Source of the DNA: a bacterium
GTDB taxonomy: Bacteria; Verrucomicrobiota; Verrucomicrobiia; Limisphaerales; J093
Assembly (NCBI GenBank): GCA_021823625.1
Contig: JAKANS010000005.1
Span: 1-64,000 of the forward strand
Reading direction: 5' to 3'
DNA length: 64,000 bases
Part shown: piece after piece, positions 17,900 through 27,693 of the stretch
Position numbering within the stretch: position 1 is the first letter of the stretch
Layout of the letters: every line of letters starts with the position of its first letter
Program-made: the position numbers and the translations under genes
The notes under the pieces: model-generated
Told to the model about the DNA's origin: nothing
What the model saw: the letters and a program-made list of their open reading frames with translations, nothing else
Database searches by the model: none

Positions 17900-18577
17900 G
17901 TGCGCGTCCTGATCATCGAAGATGAAGCGAAGACGGCGGCCTATCTCCGTCAGGGGCTGTCGGAGAACGGGTTCACCGCCGAGGTCTGCACCAATGGCGA
18001 GGATGGGTTGCATCAGGCGCTAACGGTAGAGAACGATGTCATCATCCTCGACGTGATGTTGCCGGGCCGCGATGGGTGGTCCATTCTGGAGGCGTTGCGG
18101 AAGGCCGGAAAACCGATTCCGATATTGTTCCTCACGGCACGCGACACGGTTTACGACAAAGTGAAGGGACTGGAACTCGGCGCGGACGATTACCTCGTGA
18201 AGCCTTTTGACTTCGCGGAATTGCTGGCGCGGGTACGGATGATTCTGCGGCGCGGTCCCACCCGCCAGGCCGAAGTTTTACGCATCGGCGATCTTCAGCT
18301 TGATTTGCCCCGGCGCAAGGCGACTCGCGCGGGAGCGCGGCTTGAATTGACCGCAAAGGAATTTTCGCTGCTCGAACTGCTTGTGCGACGCCGAGGTGAA
18401 CCGCTCTCACGAACGCTGATCGCCGAACAGGTGTGGGACGTAAATTTCGACAGCGATTCGAACGTCCTGGAAGTGGCCATCCGCCGTTTGCGCTCGAAGG
18501 TGGATGATCCGTTCGCGACGAAGCTGATTCATACGGTTCGCGGAGTGGGCTATGTCCTCGAAGAACGCGCAGAATGA
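17900..18577 (+). CDS. cusR: CusR/CopR-type heavy-metal response regulator
   Basis: OmpR-family regulator of 225 aa: receiver with Asp in [14 protein letters not shown], Thr in LFLTARD, Lys in [14 protein letters not shown]; winged helix [17 protein letters not shown] ... [16 protein letters not shown] ... [14 protein letters not shown]. The sequence style matches the CusR/CopR/SilR group controlling copper, silver or zinc/cobalt efflux. Starts at GTG and overlaps the kinase gene by 26 bp. A palindromic site before the outer membrane factor gene (20015-20054) is a candidate target. Confidence 0.88.
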   Translation: MRVLIIEDEAKTAAYLRQGLSENGFTAEVCTNGEDGLHQALTVENDVIILDVMLPGRDGWSILEALRKAGKPIPILFLTARDTVYDKVKGLELGADDYLVKPFDFAELLARVRMILRRGPTRQAEVLRIGDLQLDLPRRKATRAGARLELTAKEFSLLELLVRRRGEPLSRTLIAEQVWDVNFDSDSNVLEVAIRRLRSKVDDPFATKLIHTVRGVGYVLEERAE

Positions 18578-20030
18578 GGCGAGCGGTTCCCGTCGCCAGA
18601 CCCGCCATTGGTCCCTCTCGCGGCGGCTGACGGCGCTCTATGTGGCCGCCACGACTATCCTGCTTGTGCTCGCGGCGGCCTATCTGTATTGGTCGCAAGT
18701 CAAGAATCTCGCGCGGGAGGATAACGACTTTCTCGCGAACAAAATTCAAGATTGCCGCAGATTATTGGAGAAACGGCCGAACGATGACGGTTTGTTGGTG
18801 AATGAAGTTCAAACCGAAGCCGCTGCCAGCATAATCAAGTATTACGAACGCGTGATGGACGATCGAGGACTTATTGTTCTGGAAACGCCGGGAATGACTA
18901 ATCTTCTGCCCGCGGCGTCCTTCCCTGTCGCTTCAGGGACGACCCCGATTCCGGACCGCGGGACAGTCTGGAGGACAGCGAAGGGCGAAGTGTATTTGTT
19001 GAGGTCGGCGGAAGCGACAAGCAATCCGGCGGGAACTCGAGCCTGGGTTATTCAAGTGGCACTCGATATTTCCGCCGAGGAGGCGCTAATCACCGGCTAC
19101 CGGCGAAAATTGATTGCGGTCGTCCTCTTGGGCGCATCGCTTGCGTGGGTCATGGGGGCATTGGTAACGCGCCGGGGCTTGCAGCCGCTCAAAGCCATTA
19201 CCCAGGCGACCGAGCGCATCACCGCCAGCCAATTGCACGAGCGCATTATTGCCAAAGATTGGCCGGACGAATTGGCGTCGCTGGCTCGCAGCTTTGACCG
19301 GATGCTCGACCGCTTGGAAGATTCCTTCACGCGCCTGTCACAATTTTCCGCCGATCTCGCCCATGAACTCCGCACGCCCATCAACAACCTGCGCGGCGAA
19401 GCGGGCGTCGCGCTTTCGCAATCCCGAACGCCCGAAGAATATCGCCGCACGCTCGAATCCAGCCTGGAAGAATATGCGCGCCTGACCCGTTTGATTGACA
19501 ACCTCCTTTTCCTCGCGCGAGCCGAAAGTCCGGCCGGCGGAATTACGTCAGCGCGCTTGGATGCCCGGCAGGCCATCGAGACCGTGCGCGAATATTACGA
19601 CGCGTTGGCGGAAGACCGGGGCGTTGAACTCCGCTGCGAGGGCGAAGGCGAAATTCTCGCCGATGCTGTTTTGTTCCGGCAGGCGGTGAGCAATCTTCTC
19701 TCAAACGCCCTGAGCTGCACGCCGCGCGGTGGTCGCGTGCTCATCCGCGCCAGCCAGCGCGCCGGCAGCGTGGATATTATCATCAGCGACACCGGCTGCG
19801 GCATTTCTCCCGAACATCTGCCGCGCGTTTTCGACCGGCTCTATCGAGTGGACGCGGCGCGCTCGCAAAACCCGAACGGCGCAGGACTCGGTCTGGCCAT
19901 CGTGAAGTCCATCATGACGCGGCACGGAGGTTCTGTTGAGGTCCAGAGCGAGCTCGGCCAAGGCGCCTGCTTCACGCTCACGTTTCCAGAAGCTTCATCC
20001 AAAGCGCCCGCCAACCTGACAGAAATGTAA
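18552..20030 (+). CDS. cusS: CusS-type heavy-metal sensor histidine kinase
   Basis: A 492-aa membrane kinase. Helices at about residues 28-47 and 190-210 enclose a periplasmic sensor domain of roughly 140 residues, as in CusS. Then HAMP ([15 protein letters not shown]), H-box [15 protein letters not shown] with the phospho-accepting His, N-box [11 protein letters not shown] and G-boxes [23 protein letters not shown]. It partners the preceding regulator; their overlap implies coupled translation. The metal ligand cannot be inferred safely. Confidence 0.88.
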   Translation: MSSKNAQNEASGSRRQTRHWSLSRRLTALYVAATTILLVLAAAYLYWSQVKNLAREDNDFLANKIQDCRRLLEKRPNDDGLLVNEVQTEAAASIIKYYERVMDDRGLIVLETPGMTNLLPAASFPVASGTTPIPDRGTVWRTAKGEVYLLRSAEATSNPAGTRAWVIQVALDISAEEALITGYRRKLIAVVLLGASLAWVMGALVTRRGLQPLKAITQATERITASQLHERIIAKDWPDELASLARSFDRMLDRLEDSFTRLSQFSADLAHELRTPINNLRGEAGVALSQSRTPEEYRRTLESSLEEYARLTRLIDNLLFLARAESPAGGITSARLDARQAIETVREYYDALAEDRGVELRCEGEGEILADAVLFRQAVSNLLSNALSCTPRGGRVLIRASQRAGSVDIIISDTGCGISPEHLPRVFDRLYRVDAARSQNPNGAGLGLAIVKSIMTRHGGSVEVQSELGQGACFTLTFPEASSKAPANLTEM

Positions 20031-20054
20031 GGTTGGCGTCAGCTTCCTGTCAGG
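20015..20054 (+). promoter_or_regulatory. Candidate metal-regulator operator (inverted repeat)
   Basis: A perfect 8-bp inverted pair, CCTGACAG ... CTGTCAGG, spans the end of the kinase gene and the leader of the outer membrane factor gene. Inside the left arm, CTGACAGAAATGTAAG approximates the T-T/G-ACA-N-TGTAA style reported for CopR/CusR-type boxes, and a further GTCAG lies between. Position about 60 bp before the cusC-like start fits an activator site. This is inference from pattern and place. Confidence 0.45.
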
Positions 20055-20113
20055 AGCCATTCTCTACTATCGGGAATTCAGGCCGAAGCCCAATCCGCCT
20101 TGGCCCTGAAAAT

Positions 20114-21511
20114 ATGCAACGCTGGATTCCTTTAGTTTTTGTCGGATTTCTGGTTGGGTGCGCGCACTATCAATCACAGCCGCTTTTGCCTGCTCGGACG
20201 GCGGAAGGTCTTGAAGCGCGGTCTCTTTCCGACGCGGGCCTGCAAACTTTCCTGGAGACGAACGCGCCGGAGTTGGTGAAAGAATGGCCGCGCGCGTCCT
20301 GGGATTTGCCTTCGCTCATCTTTGTCGCGTTCTATTATCATCCGGACATGGCAGTGGCGCGGGCAAAACTGGCGGGCGCGGAAGCCGCTATTATCACTGC
20401 TGGCGCGCGGCCCAATCCCACGGCCCGATTCCTGCCCACCTATGACGCGGATGCGCCCGGCGGCTTGTCGCCTTGGACGCTCGGGTTCACGCTCGATGTG
20501 CCGATCGAGACGGCGGGCAAACGCGGTTACCGCATCGCGCAGGCGCGATACCTGGCCAACTCCGCCCGGCTAAATGGGGCAGGTACGGCCTGGCAGGTCC
20601 GCAGCCGGGTTCGCAGCAGCTTGCTGGATGTGCGGGCTGCGGATTTGAACCAGGAGCTTTTGACCAAGCAAGAGGCGGTGCAGAACCAAACTGTGGGAAT
20701 TCTGGAAGACCGATTGAAGGCCGGGCAGAGTTCGCTCTTTGAAGTGCAGCTCGTGCGCGTGGCCGCGGCGCAGACAGCGCTGCAACTCCGTGACGCGCAA
20801 AAGCGAAGCGCCCAAGCCCGTGTGCATATGGCCAACGCGCTCGGCGTGCCCGTAAACGCGGTTTCCAATATCCCTTTGTCCTTCCCGGCTTTCGAGCGAC
20901 TCCCCGCTCCAAAAGATACCGGCGCGCTCCGGCGCGCGGCGCTCCTCAATCGCTCAGACGTGCTCGGTTCGCTGGCGGAATACGACGCGAGCCAGTCCGC
21001 GCTCCAACTCGAAATCGCCAAACAATATCCCGACATCCATCTGGGGCCGGGCTATGCGTGGGACCAAGGCGAGAACAAGTATTCGTTGGGCGTCTCACTC
21101 ACGCTGCCGGTCTTGAACCGAAATCAAGGACCGATTGCCGAGGCCGAGGCACATCGCCGGCAGGCTGCTGCCGCGTTCACGGCGCTGCAAGCGCGCGTCA
21201 TCGGCCAAGTGGACGCTGCATTTGCGGGATACCGCGACGCGCGCCGCAAGCTGGACACGGCCAACGAGCTGCTGGCCGCTCAACAAAAGCGAATGCAGTC
21301 CATGCAGGAATCGTTCGACGCGGGTGCGTCCGACCGGCTCGAACTGCTCCAAACGCGACTTGAACTTGAGGCCGGCGAGTTGGCGCGGGCCAACGCGCTC
21401 GTCGAGGCGCAACAAGCGCTGGGCTTGCTCGAAGATGCGATGCAGCGGCCCGTTGACGGGGCAGGCAATTCAAACTCGCTGCCGCCGCCAATCGATAGGA
21501 AATCGAACTGA
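20114..21511 (+). CDS. CusC/TolC-family outer membrane efflux lipoprotein
   Basis: A 465-aa outer membrane channel for the second RND pump. Lipoprotein signal VFVGFLVGC (Cys 16); two TolC-type repeats with long helices, and the GVSLTLPVLNRNQGPIAEAE signature of CusC/CzcC proteins. The ATG at MQRWIPLV gives a clean signal; 27 residues of the tracked ORF lie in the leader. Located just after the candidate operator and 7 bp before the adaptor gene. The deleted factor at 10316 matches its two ends, so the two RND loci share a common ancestry for this gene. Confidence 0.9.
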   Translation: MQRWIPLVFVGFLVGCAHYQSQPLLPARTAEGLEARSLSDAGLQTFLETNAPELVKEWPRASWDLPSLIFVAFYYHPDMAVARAKLAGAEAAIITAGARPNPTARFLPTYDADAPGGLSPWTLGFTLDVPIETAGKRGYRIAQARYLANSARLNGAGTAWQVRSRVRSSLLDVRAADLNQELLTKQEAVQNQTVGILEDRLKAGQSSLFEVQLVRVAAAQTALQLRDAQKRSAQARVHMANALGVPVNAVSNIPLSFPAFERLPAPKDTGALRRAALLNRSDVLGSLAEYDASQSALQLEIAKQYPDIHLGPGYAWDQGENKYSLGVSLTLPVLNRNQGPIAEAEAHRRQAAAAFTALQARVIGQVDAAFAGYRDARRKLDTANELLAAQQKRMQSMQESFDAGASDRLELLQTRLELEAGELARANALVEAQQALGLLEDAMQRPVDGAGNSNSLPPPIDRKSN

Positions 21512-21518
21512 ACAAGTT

Positions 21519-22577
21519 ATGAAACCGTTTTGGAAAAGACTTCTCCTGGTCCCCGTCGCCGTGGTTCTCGTCGCCGGTCTCATCGTTGCTTTCATTGTGG
21601 GCCGCAAGGAGGCAGCCACGGAAGCGGAGCGGGAGAAACCCATCAAGGCCCCGACGCGGGTGAAGGTCGTCAATGGCGAAAATGTCGTCACGCTCGACGC
21701 GGCCACGCAGACCAACAGCGGCCTCGCTCTGGCTTCACTCGCAACCAGCAGCCGTCGCCCCGAAATTGCGGCCTATGGCGTGGTCGTGGACCTTCAGGAA
21801 TTGACCGACTTGCGCAACGCCCTTGAGACGGCGCAAGCGCAACTCAGGAAGGGCCGCGCGGCGCGCGAAGTCGCCCGCGCGGATTACGAGCGGGTCAAGG
21901 CGCTGTTCGAGAAAAAACAGAATGTCTCGCAGAAGGTCGTTCAAGCCGCCGCGGGAACTTGGCAGGCCGAAGCGGCGAACGCGCAAATCGCGCAAGCCGC
22001 CTTGCACGCGGCGCAAGCAACCGCCTTGCAGCATTGGGGCGGCGTGATTGCCGATTGGCTGGCGCAAGCCGCGCCGGAATTCGAACAACTGCGGTCGCAG
22101 ACGAATTTGCTCGTCCAAGTCACGCTCGCCCCCGGCCAGGGCGGCATGATTGCGCCGTCGTCGGCCTCGGTGCAAACCGCCGAGGGCCAACCGATCCCCG
22201 CCCGGTTCATTTCGCTCGCTCCGCGCACGGACGCGAAGATTCAGGGCAAGAGCTTCTTCTACGTCATTGAAGCCGTCGGTGCGAATCTCCTGCCGGGCAT
22301 GAACGTGACTGCGCTGTTGCCCGTGGGCGAGCCCGCGCAAGGCGTGGTCGTGCCGGCCTCCGCCGTGGTTTGGTGGCAAGGCCAAGCCTGGGTTTACGCG
22401 GAATTGAAACCGGATGAATTCGTCCGCCGCGAAGTCTCCACCGAACAGCCACTGCCGGGCGGCTGGTTTCAGCCGCAGGGTTTTTCCACGGGCCAGCTGT
22501 TTGTGGTCAAAGGGCCGCAGGTTCTGCTCTCCGAAGAATTTCGCGCGCAGATTTCCGTCGGGGAAGAAGGCAAATAG
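21519..22577 (+). CDS. CusB/CzcB-type RND adaptor protein
   Basis: A 352-aa periplasmic adaptor with an N-terminal membrane anchor (LLLVPVAVVLVAGLIVAFIV). A VVVDLQELTDLRNALETAQA hairpin of moderate length, a beta-barrel region (VQVTLAPGQGG) and the membrane-proximal domain (GVVVPASAVVWWQGQAWVYAE) follow. The lipoyl half-motifs are less regular than in the first locus. It lies between the channel and pump genes with short spacers, as expected for a CBA efflux operon. Confidence 0.85.
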   Translation: MKPFWKRLLLVPVAVVLVAGLIVAFIVGRKEAATEAEREKPIKAPTRVKVVNGENVVTLDAATQTNSGLALASLATSSRRPEIAAYGVVVDLQELTDLRNALETAQAQLRKGRAAREVARADYERVKALFEKKQNVSQKVVQAAAGTWQAEAANAQIAQAALHAAQATALQHWGGVIADWLAQAAPEFEQLRSQTNLLVQVTLAPGQGGMIAPSSASVQTAEGQPIPARFISLAPRTDAKIQGKSFFYVIEAVGANLLPGMNVTALLPVGEPAQGVVVPASAVVWWQGQAWVYAELKPDEFVRREVSTEQPLPGGWFQPQGFSTGQLFVVKGPQVLLSEEFRAQISVGEEGK

Positions 22578-22586
22578 AACGGTGCC

Positions 22587-25500
22587 ATGTTAAACCACAT
22601 CGTCCATTTCTCCGTTCGCTTTCGCGGCGTCGTCATCGCTTTGGCGTGCGCGCTGGCGGGTTATGGAATGTATTCCTTCACGCAGGCCCAATACGATGTC
22701 TTCCCGGAATTCGCGCCGCCGACGGTGTCCATTCAGGCGGAAGCGCCGGGACTGGCGCCGGAACAAGTCGAGCGGCTGGTGACGCAGCCGATCGAAAACG
22801 CCATCAACGGCGTGGAAGGCATCGAAGCTTTGCGGTCGCAGTCCATCCAGGGTTTGGGTCTGATTGTCGTGACGTTTCGCTCGGGCAGCGACGTTTACCG
22901 CGCGCGTCAGGTCCTTGCCGAGCGGCTCACGACGGTGGCCGGGCAGTTGCCGCAAGGTGTGCCGCCGCCCGTCATGACGCCGCTAACTTCTTCCACCAGC
23001 GTCATGCTGATAGCCGGTTTGACTTCCGAAAAACGCTCGCGGATGGAGTTGCGCACGCTCGCGGACTGGACGATCAAGCAGCGGCTTCTGTCGGTGCCGG
23101 GCGTGGCCAAGGTCGCGGTTTTCGGCGGCGAGGTGAAACAGTTCCAGGTCCAAGTCAGGCCAGATCGTCTTGTGGCTTACGACCTTTCCCTTGATGACGT
23201 GCTGGCTGCTGCCGGGCGCGCTACGGCCGTGCGGGGCGCGGGCTTCATCGAAAACGACAGCCAGCGGATCGTCTTGCAGAGCGAAGGCCAATCTTTGACG
23301 GCGGAGCAGTTGGCGCAAAGCGTTGTCCGCCAGAGGCAGGGCGCGGTCGTCAGGCTCGGCGATTTAGGCCGGGTGGTGGAAGCGGCGGAACCCCCGGTGG
23401 GCGCGGCGGCCATCATGGGAAAAACCGGCGTCACGCTCGTGGTCTCCTCCCAATTCGGCGCGAACACGCTTGAGGTCACTCGCAGCGTGGATCAGGCGCT
23501 GGCGGAACTGAAACCGGCATTGCAGGCACAAGAGGTCGCGCTTCACACCGATTTGTTCCGCCCGGCCAATTTCATTCAGACCTCGACGCACAATGTCAAA
23601 AGCTCGCTCCTGGTTGGCGCGGTGCTGGTGGTGGTGCTGCTGACGCTCTTCCTGTTCAACCTGCGCACCGCGGCCATTTCCTGCTCTGCGATTCCGCTCT
23701 CGCTGCTGGCGGCGGTCCTCTTGCTGCAACGACTCGGTTACAGCCTGAACACCATGACGCTCGGTGGTCTTGCCATCGCCGTCGGGGTGGTCGTGGACGA
23801 CGCCGTCATCGATGTCGAAAATATCCTGCGCCGTCTGCGCGAGAACCGGCACTTGCCGAAACCGTTGTCGGGGTTTCAGGTGGTTTTTAACGCCTCAATT
23901 GAAGTCCGCAGCGCTGTAGTCTATGCGACCTTTGCGGTCCTCCTGGTCTTCGTTCCCATTCTCACGATGTCCGGACTGCAAGGCCGGATTTTCTCGCCGC
24001 TGGGAATCGCATTCGTTTTCGCGACGCTGGCGTCGTTGGTTGTCGCGCTCACGGCGACGCCGGCGCTGTGCATGGTCTTTCTGGGCACGCAGCGTTTCAA
24101 GGAAGCAGAACCGCCAGTGGTTCGCTGGCTCAAAGCCCGTTACGTGCGTTTGCTCCAACGGGTGGAAATGAATTCAAAAAAGGTTCTGCTCGCGGTCATT
24201 GTGGTGACCGTGATCGGACTGGCGACACTGCCGTTCATCGGCGGCGGTTTCCTGCCCGAATTGCAGGAGGGGCATTTTATCATCCACATGTCCGCGGTGC
24301 CCGGAACATCGCTCAACGAATCGCTGGCCTTGGGCCGGCAGGTGACCCAGGAGTTGTTGAAGCTTTCCTTTGTGCGCTCCGTGTCGCAGCAGACGGGCCG
24401 CGCCGAACTGGCGGATGACACCTGGGGCACGCATTACAGCGAATTCAATGTGGACTTGAAGCCGCTGGCCGGCGCGGAGGCGGAAGCCGCGCAGTTTCAG
24501 ATTCGCCAGGCGCTGGCCAAATTTCCCGGCGTGAATTTCGCCGTGAAAACGTTCCTGACTGAGCGTGTGGAAGAAACCTTGTCCGGTTATACCGCTTCGG
24601 TCATCATCAACGTGTTCGGCCACGACCTCGACGCGCTGGACACGACCGCCCAAGAAATCGCCCGCTTGCTCAACACGATTGCCGGCGCGGCCGACGTGCA
24701 GGTGCAATCCCCGCCCGGCACGCCGCAACTGGTCATCCGTTTGAAGCCGGCGGCACTGGCGCGCTGGGGTTTTGATGCGGTCAGCGTGCTCGAGGGCATC
24801 CGCACCGCGTATCAAGGGACGACGGTCGGGCAAATCTATGAAGGTAATCAGGTCTTCGACGTGTCGGTCATCCTCGATTCAGCCAGCCGCCGGCAGATTA
24901 CCCAAGTGGCGGCGCTGCCGATGAAAAGTCTCAGCGGCACGCACGTGCCGCTGGGACAATTGGCCGACATTTACCAGGCTGCCGGACGCTACGTGGTGTT
25001 GCACGAAGGCGCTCAACGCGTCCAGACCATCACCTGCAACGCCGGTGGACGCGAGGTGAATGCGTTCGTGGCGGAGGCGCGACGCCGCATTGGCGCGGAA
25101 ATCAAATTGCCACCGGGGACTTACCTCGAATTCGGGGGCACGGCGGCCGGCCAGGCGCGTTCGCGGCGCGACTTGCTCGTCCACTCGCTGCTGGCCGGCT
25201 TAGGCATCGTCTTGCTTCTGTCCATCGTCATGGGAAACGGACGCAATCTGTGGCTCGTGCTGCTGAACCTGCCGTTTGCGCTCGTGGGCGGGGTGCTGGC
25301 GGTGTTCGGCTTTGGCGGGATGCTTTCGCTCGGCGCGCTGGTGGGCTTCGTGACCCTGTTCGGCATCACGTTGCGCAACTCGATCATGATGATTTCGCAT
25401 TACGAGCACCTCGTCGCCGTCGAGGGCCAGACGTGGGGGCCGGAGATCGCGTTGCGCGGCGCGGCTGAACGACTCACTCCCATCCTCATGACCGCGCTGG

Positions 25501-25685
25501 TTACTGGCCTAGGCTTGCTGCCCTTGGCGATTGGCAGCGGCGATCCTGGGCGCGAGATCGAAGGCCCGATGGCCATCGTCATCCTCGGCGGCCTCGCGAC
25601 CTCCACGGTGCTGAACCTGCTGGTGCTGCCGACACTGGCGTTGCGGTGGGGGCGGTTCGAGAAAGCGGACCTGGGACCTGCCTGA
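22587..25685 (+). CDS. CusA/CzcA-family RND efflux permease (second locus)
   Basis: A 1032-aa inner-membrane pump. TM4 shows AIAVGVVVDDAVIDVENILR, the acidic proton-relay segment in the form usual for the CzcA/CusA-like branch. N-terminal FPEFAPPTVSIQAEAPGLAP, central GGGFLPELQEGHFIIHMSAV and the repeated second half with TM10-12 (LGALVGFVTLFGITLRNSIM) are all intact. Together with the channel and adaptor it should export a substrate from periplasm or cytoplasm to outside. The neighbouring CusRS-like pair makes a metal ion the best guess, but metal-binding methionines were not verified. Confidence 0.9.
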   Translation: MLNHIVHFSVRFRGVVIALACALAGYGMYSFTQAQYDVFPEFAPPTVSIQAEAPGLAPEQVERLVTQPIENAINGVEGIEALRSQSIQGLGLIVVTFRSGSDVYRARQVLAERLTTVAGQLPQGVPPPVMTPLTSSTSVMLIAGLTSEKRSRMELRTLADWTIKQRLLSVPGVAKVAVFGGEVKQFQVQVRPDRLVAYDLSLDDVLAAAGRATAVRGAGFIENDSQRIVLQSEGQSLTAEQLAQSVVRQRQGAVVRLGDLGRVVEAAEPPVGAAAIMGKTGVTLVVSSQFGANTLEVTRSVDQALAELKPALQAQEVALHTDLFRPANFIQTSTHNVKSSLLVGAVLVVVLLTLFLFNLRTAAISCSAIPLSLLAAVLLLQRLGYSLNTMTLGGLAIAVGVVVDDAVIDVENILRRLRENRHLPKPLSGFQVVFNASIEVRSAVVYATFAVLLVFVPILTMSGLQGRIFSPLGIAFVFATLASLVVALTATPALCMVFLGTQRFKEAEPPVVRWLKARYVRLLQRVEMNSKKVLLAVIVVTVIGLATLPFIGGGFLPELQEGHFIIHMSAVPGTSLNESLALGRQVTQELLKLSFVRSVSQQTGRAELADDTWGTHYSEFNVDLKPLAGAEAEAAQFQIRQALAKFPGVNFAVKTFLTERVEETLSGYTASVIINVFGHDLDALDTTAQEIARLLNTIAGAADVQVQSPPGTPQLVIRLKPAALARWGFDAVSVLEGIRTAYQGTTVGQIYEGNQVFDVSVILDSASRRQITQVAALPMKSLSGTHVPLGQLADIYQAAGRYVVLHEGAQRVQTITCNAGGREVNAFVAEARRRIGAEIKLPPGTYLEFGGTAAGQARSRRDLLVHSLLAGLGIVLLLSIVMGNGRNLWLVLLNLPFALVGGVLAVFGFGGMLSLGALVGFVTLFGITLRNSIMMISHYEHLVAVEGQTWGPEIALRGAAERLTPILMTALVTGLGLLPLAIGSGDPGREIEGPMAIVILGGLATSTVLNLLVLPTLALRWGRFEKADLGPA

Positions 25686-25768
25686 GCAGCACCGGCGCCT
25701 GTGGCAGACTTGCGGGCGCCCGGCCTTTCTCCTTTGACGCGAGGCGTTTTTCGGCCAGTTTGACCACC

Positions 25769-27400
25769 ATGAGGCTCGGTGAATTTGCGACGGCATGCCG
25801 GCCGGCTGCTCGCTGGCTTCGAGCACGGCCGCGTCAACCCGACGACGTCTCCGCTCGCGCGCCAGGCGTCCGGCGAACCGCGCGCGGGCGTCAGGTCGGC
25901 GCTGCGGTGTTGGGCGTCATTGCTGCGGGCTTCTTCGGCGTGCGCGCGGATTGGCCGATGTACCGCGGCCCAAGCGGCAACGGCGTTTCGACCGAGCGCA
26001 TTCGCACCGATTGGAACGCCAACCCGCCGCAATTGCTCTGGCGAACCCAACTCACGAACGGTCTCAGTTCGCTCAGTGTCAGCGGCGGACGCGTGTTCAC
26101 CCAGGTCCGGACGGGCAGCACCACCGCCGGTGCCGAGTACTGCGTGGCCTTGGATGCGCGCACGGGGGAGTTTCTTTGGACCGCGCCGGTGGGGCAGGCC
26201 AAATACGATTACCCGAACAACGCCATCGCTGTTCGCGACGGTCCCCGCAGCACGCCGGCCGTCGCGGGCGATCGGGTGTACGTTTTGGGCAGCTACCTGA
26301 ACCTCGTCTGCCTCAATGCCACCAACGGCCAGACGATTTGGGCGAAGGACCTGCGGTCGCAGTTCGGCGGCGGCGTGATCGCGTGGCAGAACGCGGCTTC
26401 ACCCCTGATCGAAGGCGATCTGCTGCTGCTGAACTGCAACGCTTCGCCGAGCCGCCTCCTGGCCCTCCGGCTCAGCGACGGCAGCGTGGCGTGGCGCAAA
26501 CTCGACTATGCCATGACCCACGCCACGCCGGTGCCGGCCACGATCCACGGCGTGCGCCAGGTGATCTTTATGACCCAGTTTGGATTGGTCTCGGTGAATC
26601 CGCTAACTGGCGAAGAGTTGTGGCGTTCGGCCTTTCCTTACAGCACCTCAACGGCCGCCTCGCCCGCGGTCGAGGACGACATCGTCTATTGCGCGGCGGC
26701 TTACAGCGTGGGATCGGTGGCGGTTCAGGTTACCCAGTCGGGCTCGACGCTCGCCGCCAACGCACTTTGGGCACGCCGGCCGTCGCGGATGATTCATTGG
26801 AGCACGCCGGTGGTCACGGGGGGATATGTTTATGGCCTTTACGGACAGGACCAGGAAGGCACGGCACCGATGCGGTGTCTGGATCTCCGCACCGGCCAGG
26901 ATCGGTGGTCGCAACCGGATTTTGGCATGGGCGCCACACTGTTGGTGGCCGGGAAGATTCTGGCGTTGACCGATTATGGCGATGTCGTGTGGGTCGAACC
27001 CGACCCCAACCAATATCGCGAACTCGGGCGCTTCACCGCGGTCACGGGAAACTGCTGGAACTCACCCGCGCTGAGCGATGGCACGCTCTATATTCGCAGC
27101 GCCGCTGAGTTGGCGGCCTTCGACGTTTCCCTGCCCCCGCCTCCGCCGCTCCGGCTGGCGGCCACGCTGGATCGCGTGGCGGGCAAGGTGATCTTCGAGG
27201 TGGCGAACGCAGACGGGGAACCCATCGCCGACAGCCGCGTGGCGGGCATTTCGTTGCGAAACTCGAACAACGTGTCTGCGCCGTTGAACGACTGGGCGCC
27301 CGCCGGGGTAGCCTTGACCCTGCAAAGCGGCAAGCTACGGGGCGAACTCGAGCTGCCGGCGGGCGAATCGGCGGTGTTCTTCGCGGTCAAAGAGAACTGA
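25769..27400 (+). CDS. PQQ-like beta-propeller repeat protein, exported
   Basis: Outer-membrane or periplasmic-type beta-propeller. After an unusually long basic N-terminus (a possible twin-Arg or mis-set start) comes a hydrophobic segment (VGAAVLGVIAAGFFG) and the conserved opening ADWPMYRGPSGNGVS. Propeller blades follow with repeated A-L-D-x-x-T-G-x-x-x-W patterns (VALDARTGEFLWTAP, LNATNGQTIWAKDL, VNPLTGEELWRSAF, LDLRTGQDRWSQP). Unlike PQQ dehydrogenases it has no visible cofactor or haem site, so a binding or scaffold role is likely. A short Pro linker (LPPPPPLRL) leads to a C-terminal module ending FFAVKEN. I chose the first ATG after the upstream gene. Confidence 0.78.
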   Translation: MRLGEFATACRPAARWLRARPRQPDDVSARAPGVRRTARGRQVGAAVLGVIAAGFFGVRADWPMYRGPSGNGVSTERIRTDWNANPPQLLWRTQLTNGLSSLSVSGGRVFTQVRTGSTTAGAEYCVALDARTGEFLWTAPVGQAKYDYPNNAIAVRDGPRSTPAVAGDRVYVLGSYLNLVCLNATNGQTIWAKDLRSQFGGGVIAWQNAASPLIEGDLLLLNCNASPSRLLALRLSDGSVAWRKLDYAMTHATPVPATIHGVRQVIFMTQFGLVSVNPLTGEELWRSAFPYSTSTAASPAVEDDIVYCAAAYSVGSVAVQVTQSGSTLAANALWARRPSRMIHWSTPVVTGGYVYGLYGQDQEGTAPMRCLDLRTGQDRWSQPDFGMGATLLVAGKILALTDYGDVVWVEPDPNQYRELGRFTAVTGNCWNSPALSDGTLYIRSAAELAAFDVSLPPPPPLRLAATLDRVAGKVIFEVANADGEPIADSRVAGISLRNSNNVSAPLNDWAPAGVALTLQSGKLRGELELPAGESAVFFAVKEN

Positions 27401-27559
27401 GCAACGGCGCAGGCCGGCGGGCGCCGCCAAAGGACGAAAAGCCGAAGCCTCCAAAGCGCGGCATGAAACGGGTCCGGCCTTCGACGTCCGGCTGATTTGC
27501 CGTGCAGGAGTCACCCCAGCATTGCGGCGGAGTTGGCGAACGGTTAAGATGCGCCTGTC

Positions 27560-27688
27560 ATGTTGCACTTGACCCGGCAGGAACAACTGGTGTTGACGGT
27601 GCTCGTGGCCTTGCTGCTCACCGGCTGGGCCGTGCGGTCCTGGCGCACCGCCCACCCGCCGGCGCCGGTGCCGGTGCAACAGCCGTGA
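27560..27688 (+). CDS. Small membrane protein, 42 aa
   Basis: Too short for the ORF track. An ATG opens MLHLTRQEQLVLTVLVALLL followed by TGWAVRSWRTAHPP and a Pro/Val tail, i.e. one transmembrane helix with a short cytoplasmic start. Its stop overlaps a GTG in frame with the Minf_1886 gene (GTGA), which argues for a real coupled gene. Function is unknown; a membrane anchor or helper for the downstream protein is possible. Confidence 0.55.
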   Translation: MLHLTRQEQLVLTVLVALLLTGWAVRSWRTAHPPAPVPVQQP

Positions 27689-27693
27689 AACCT

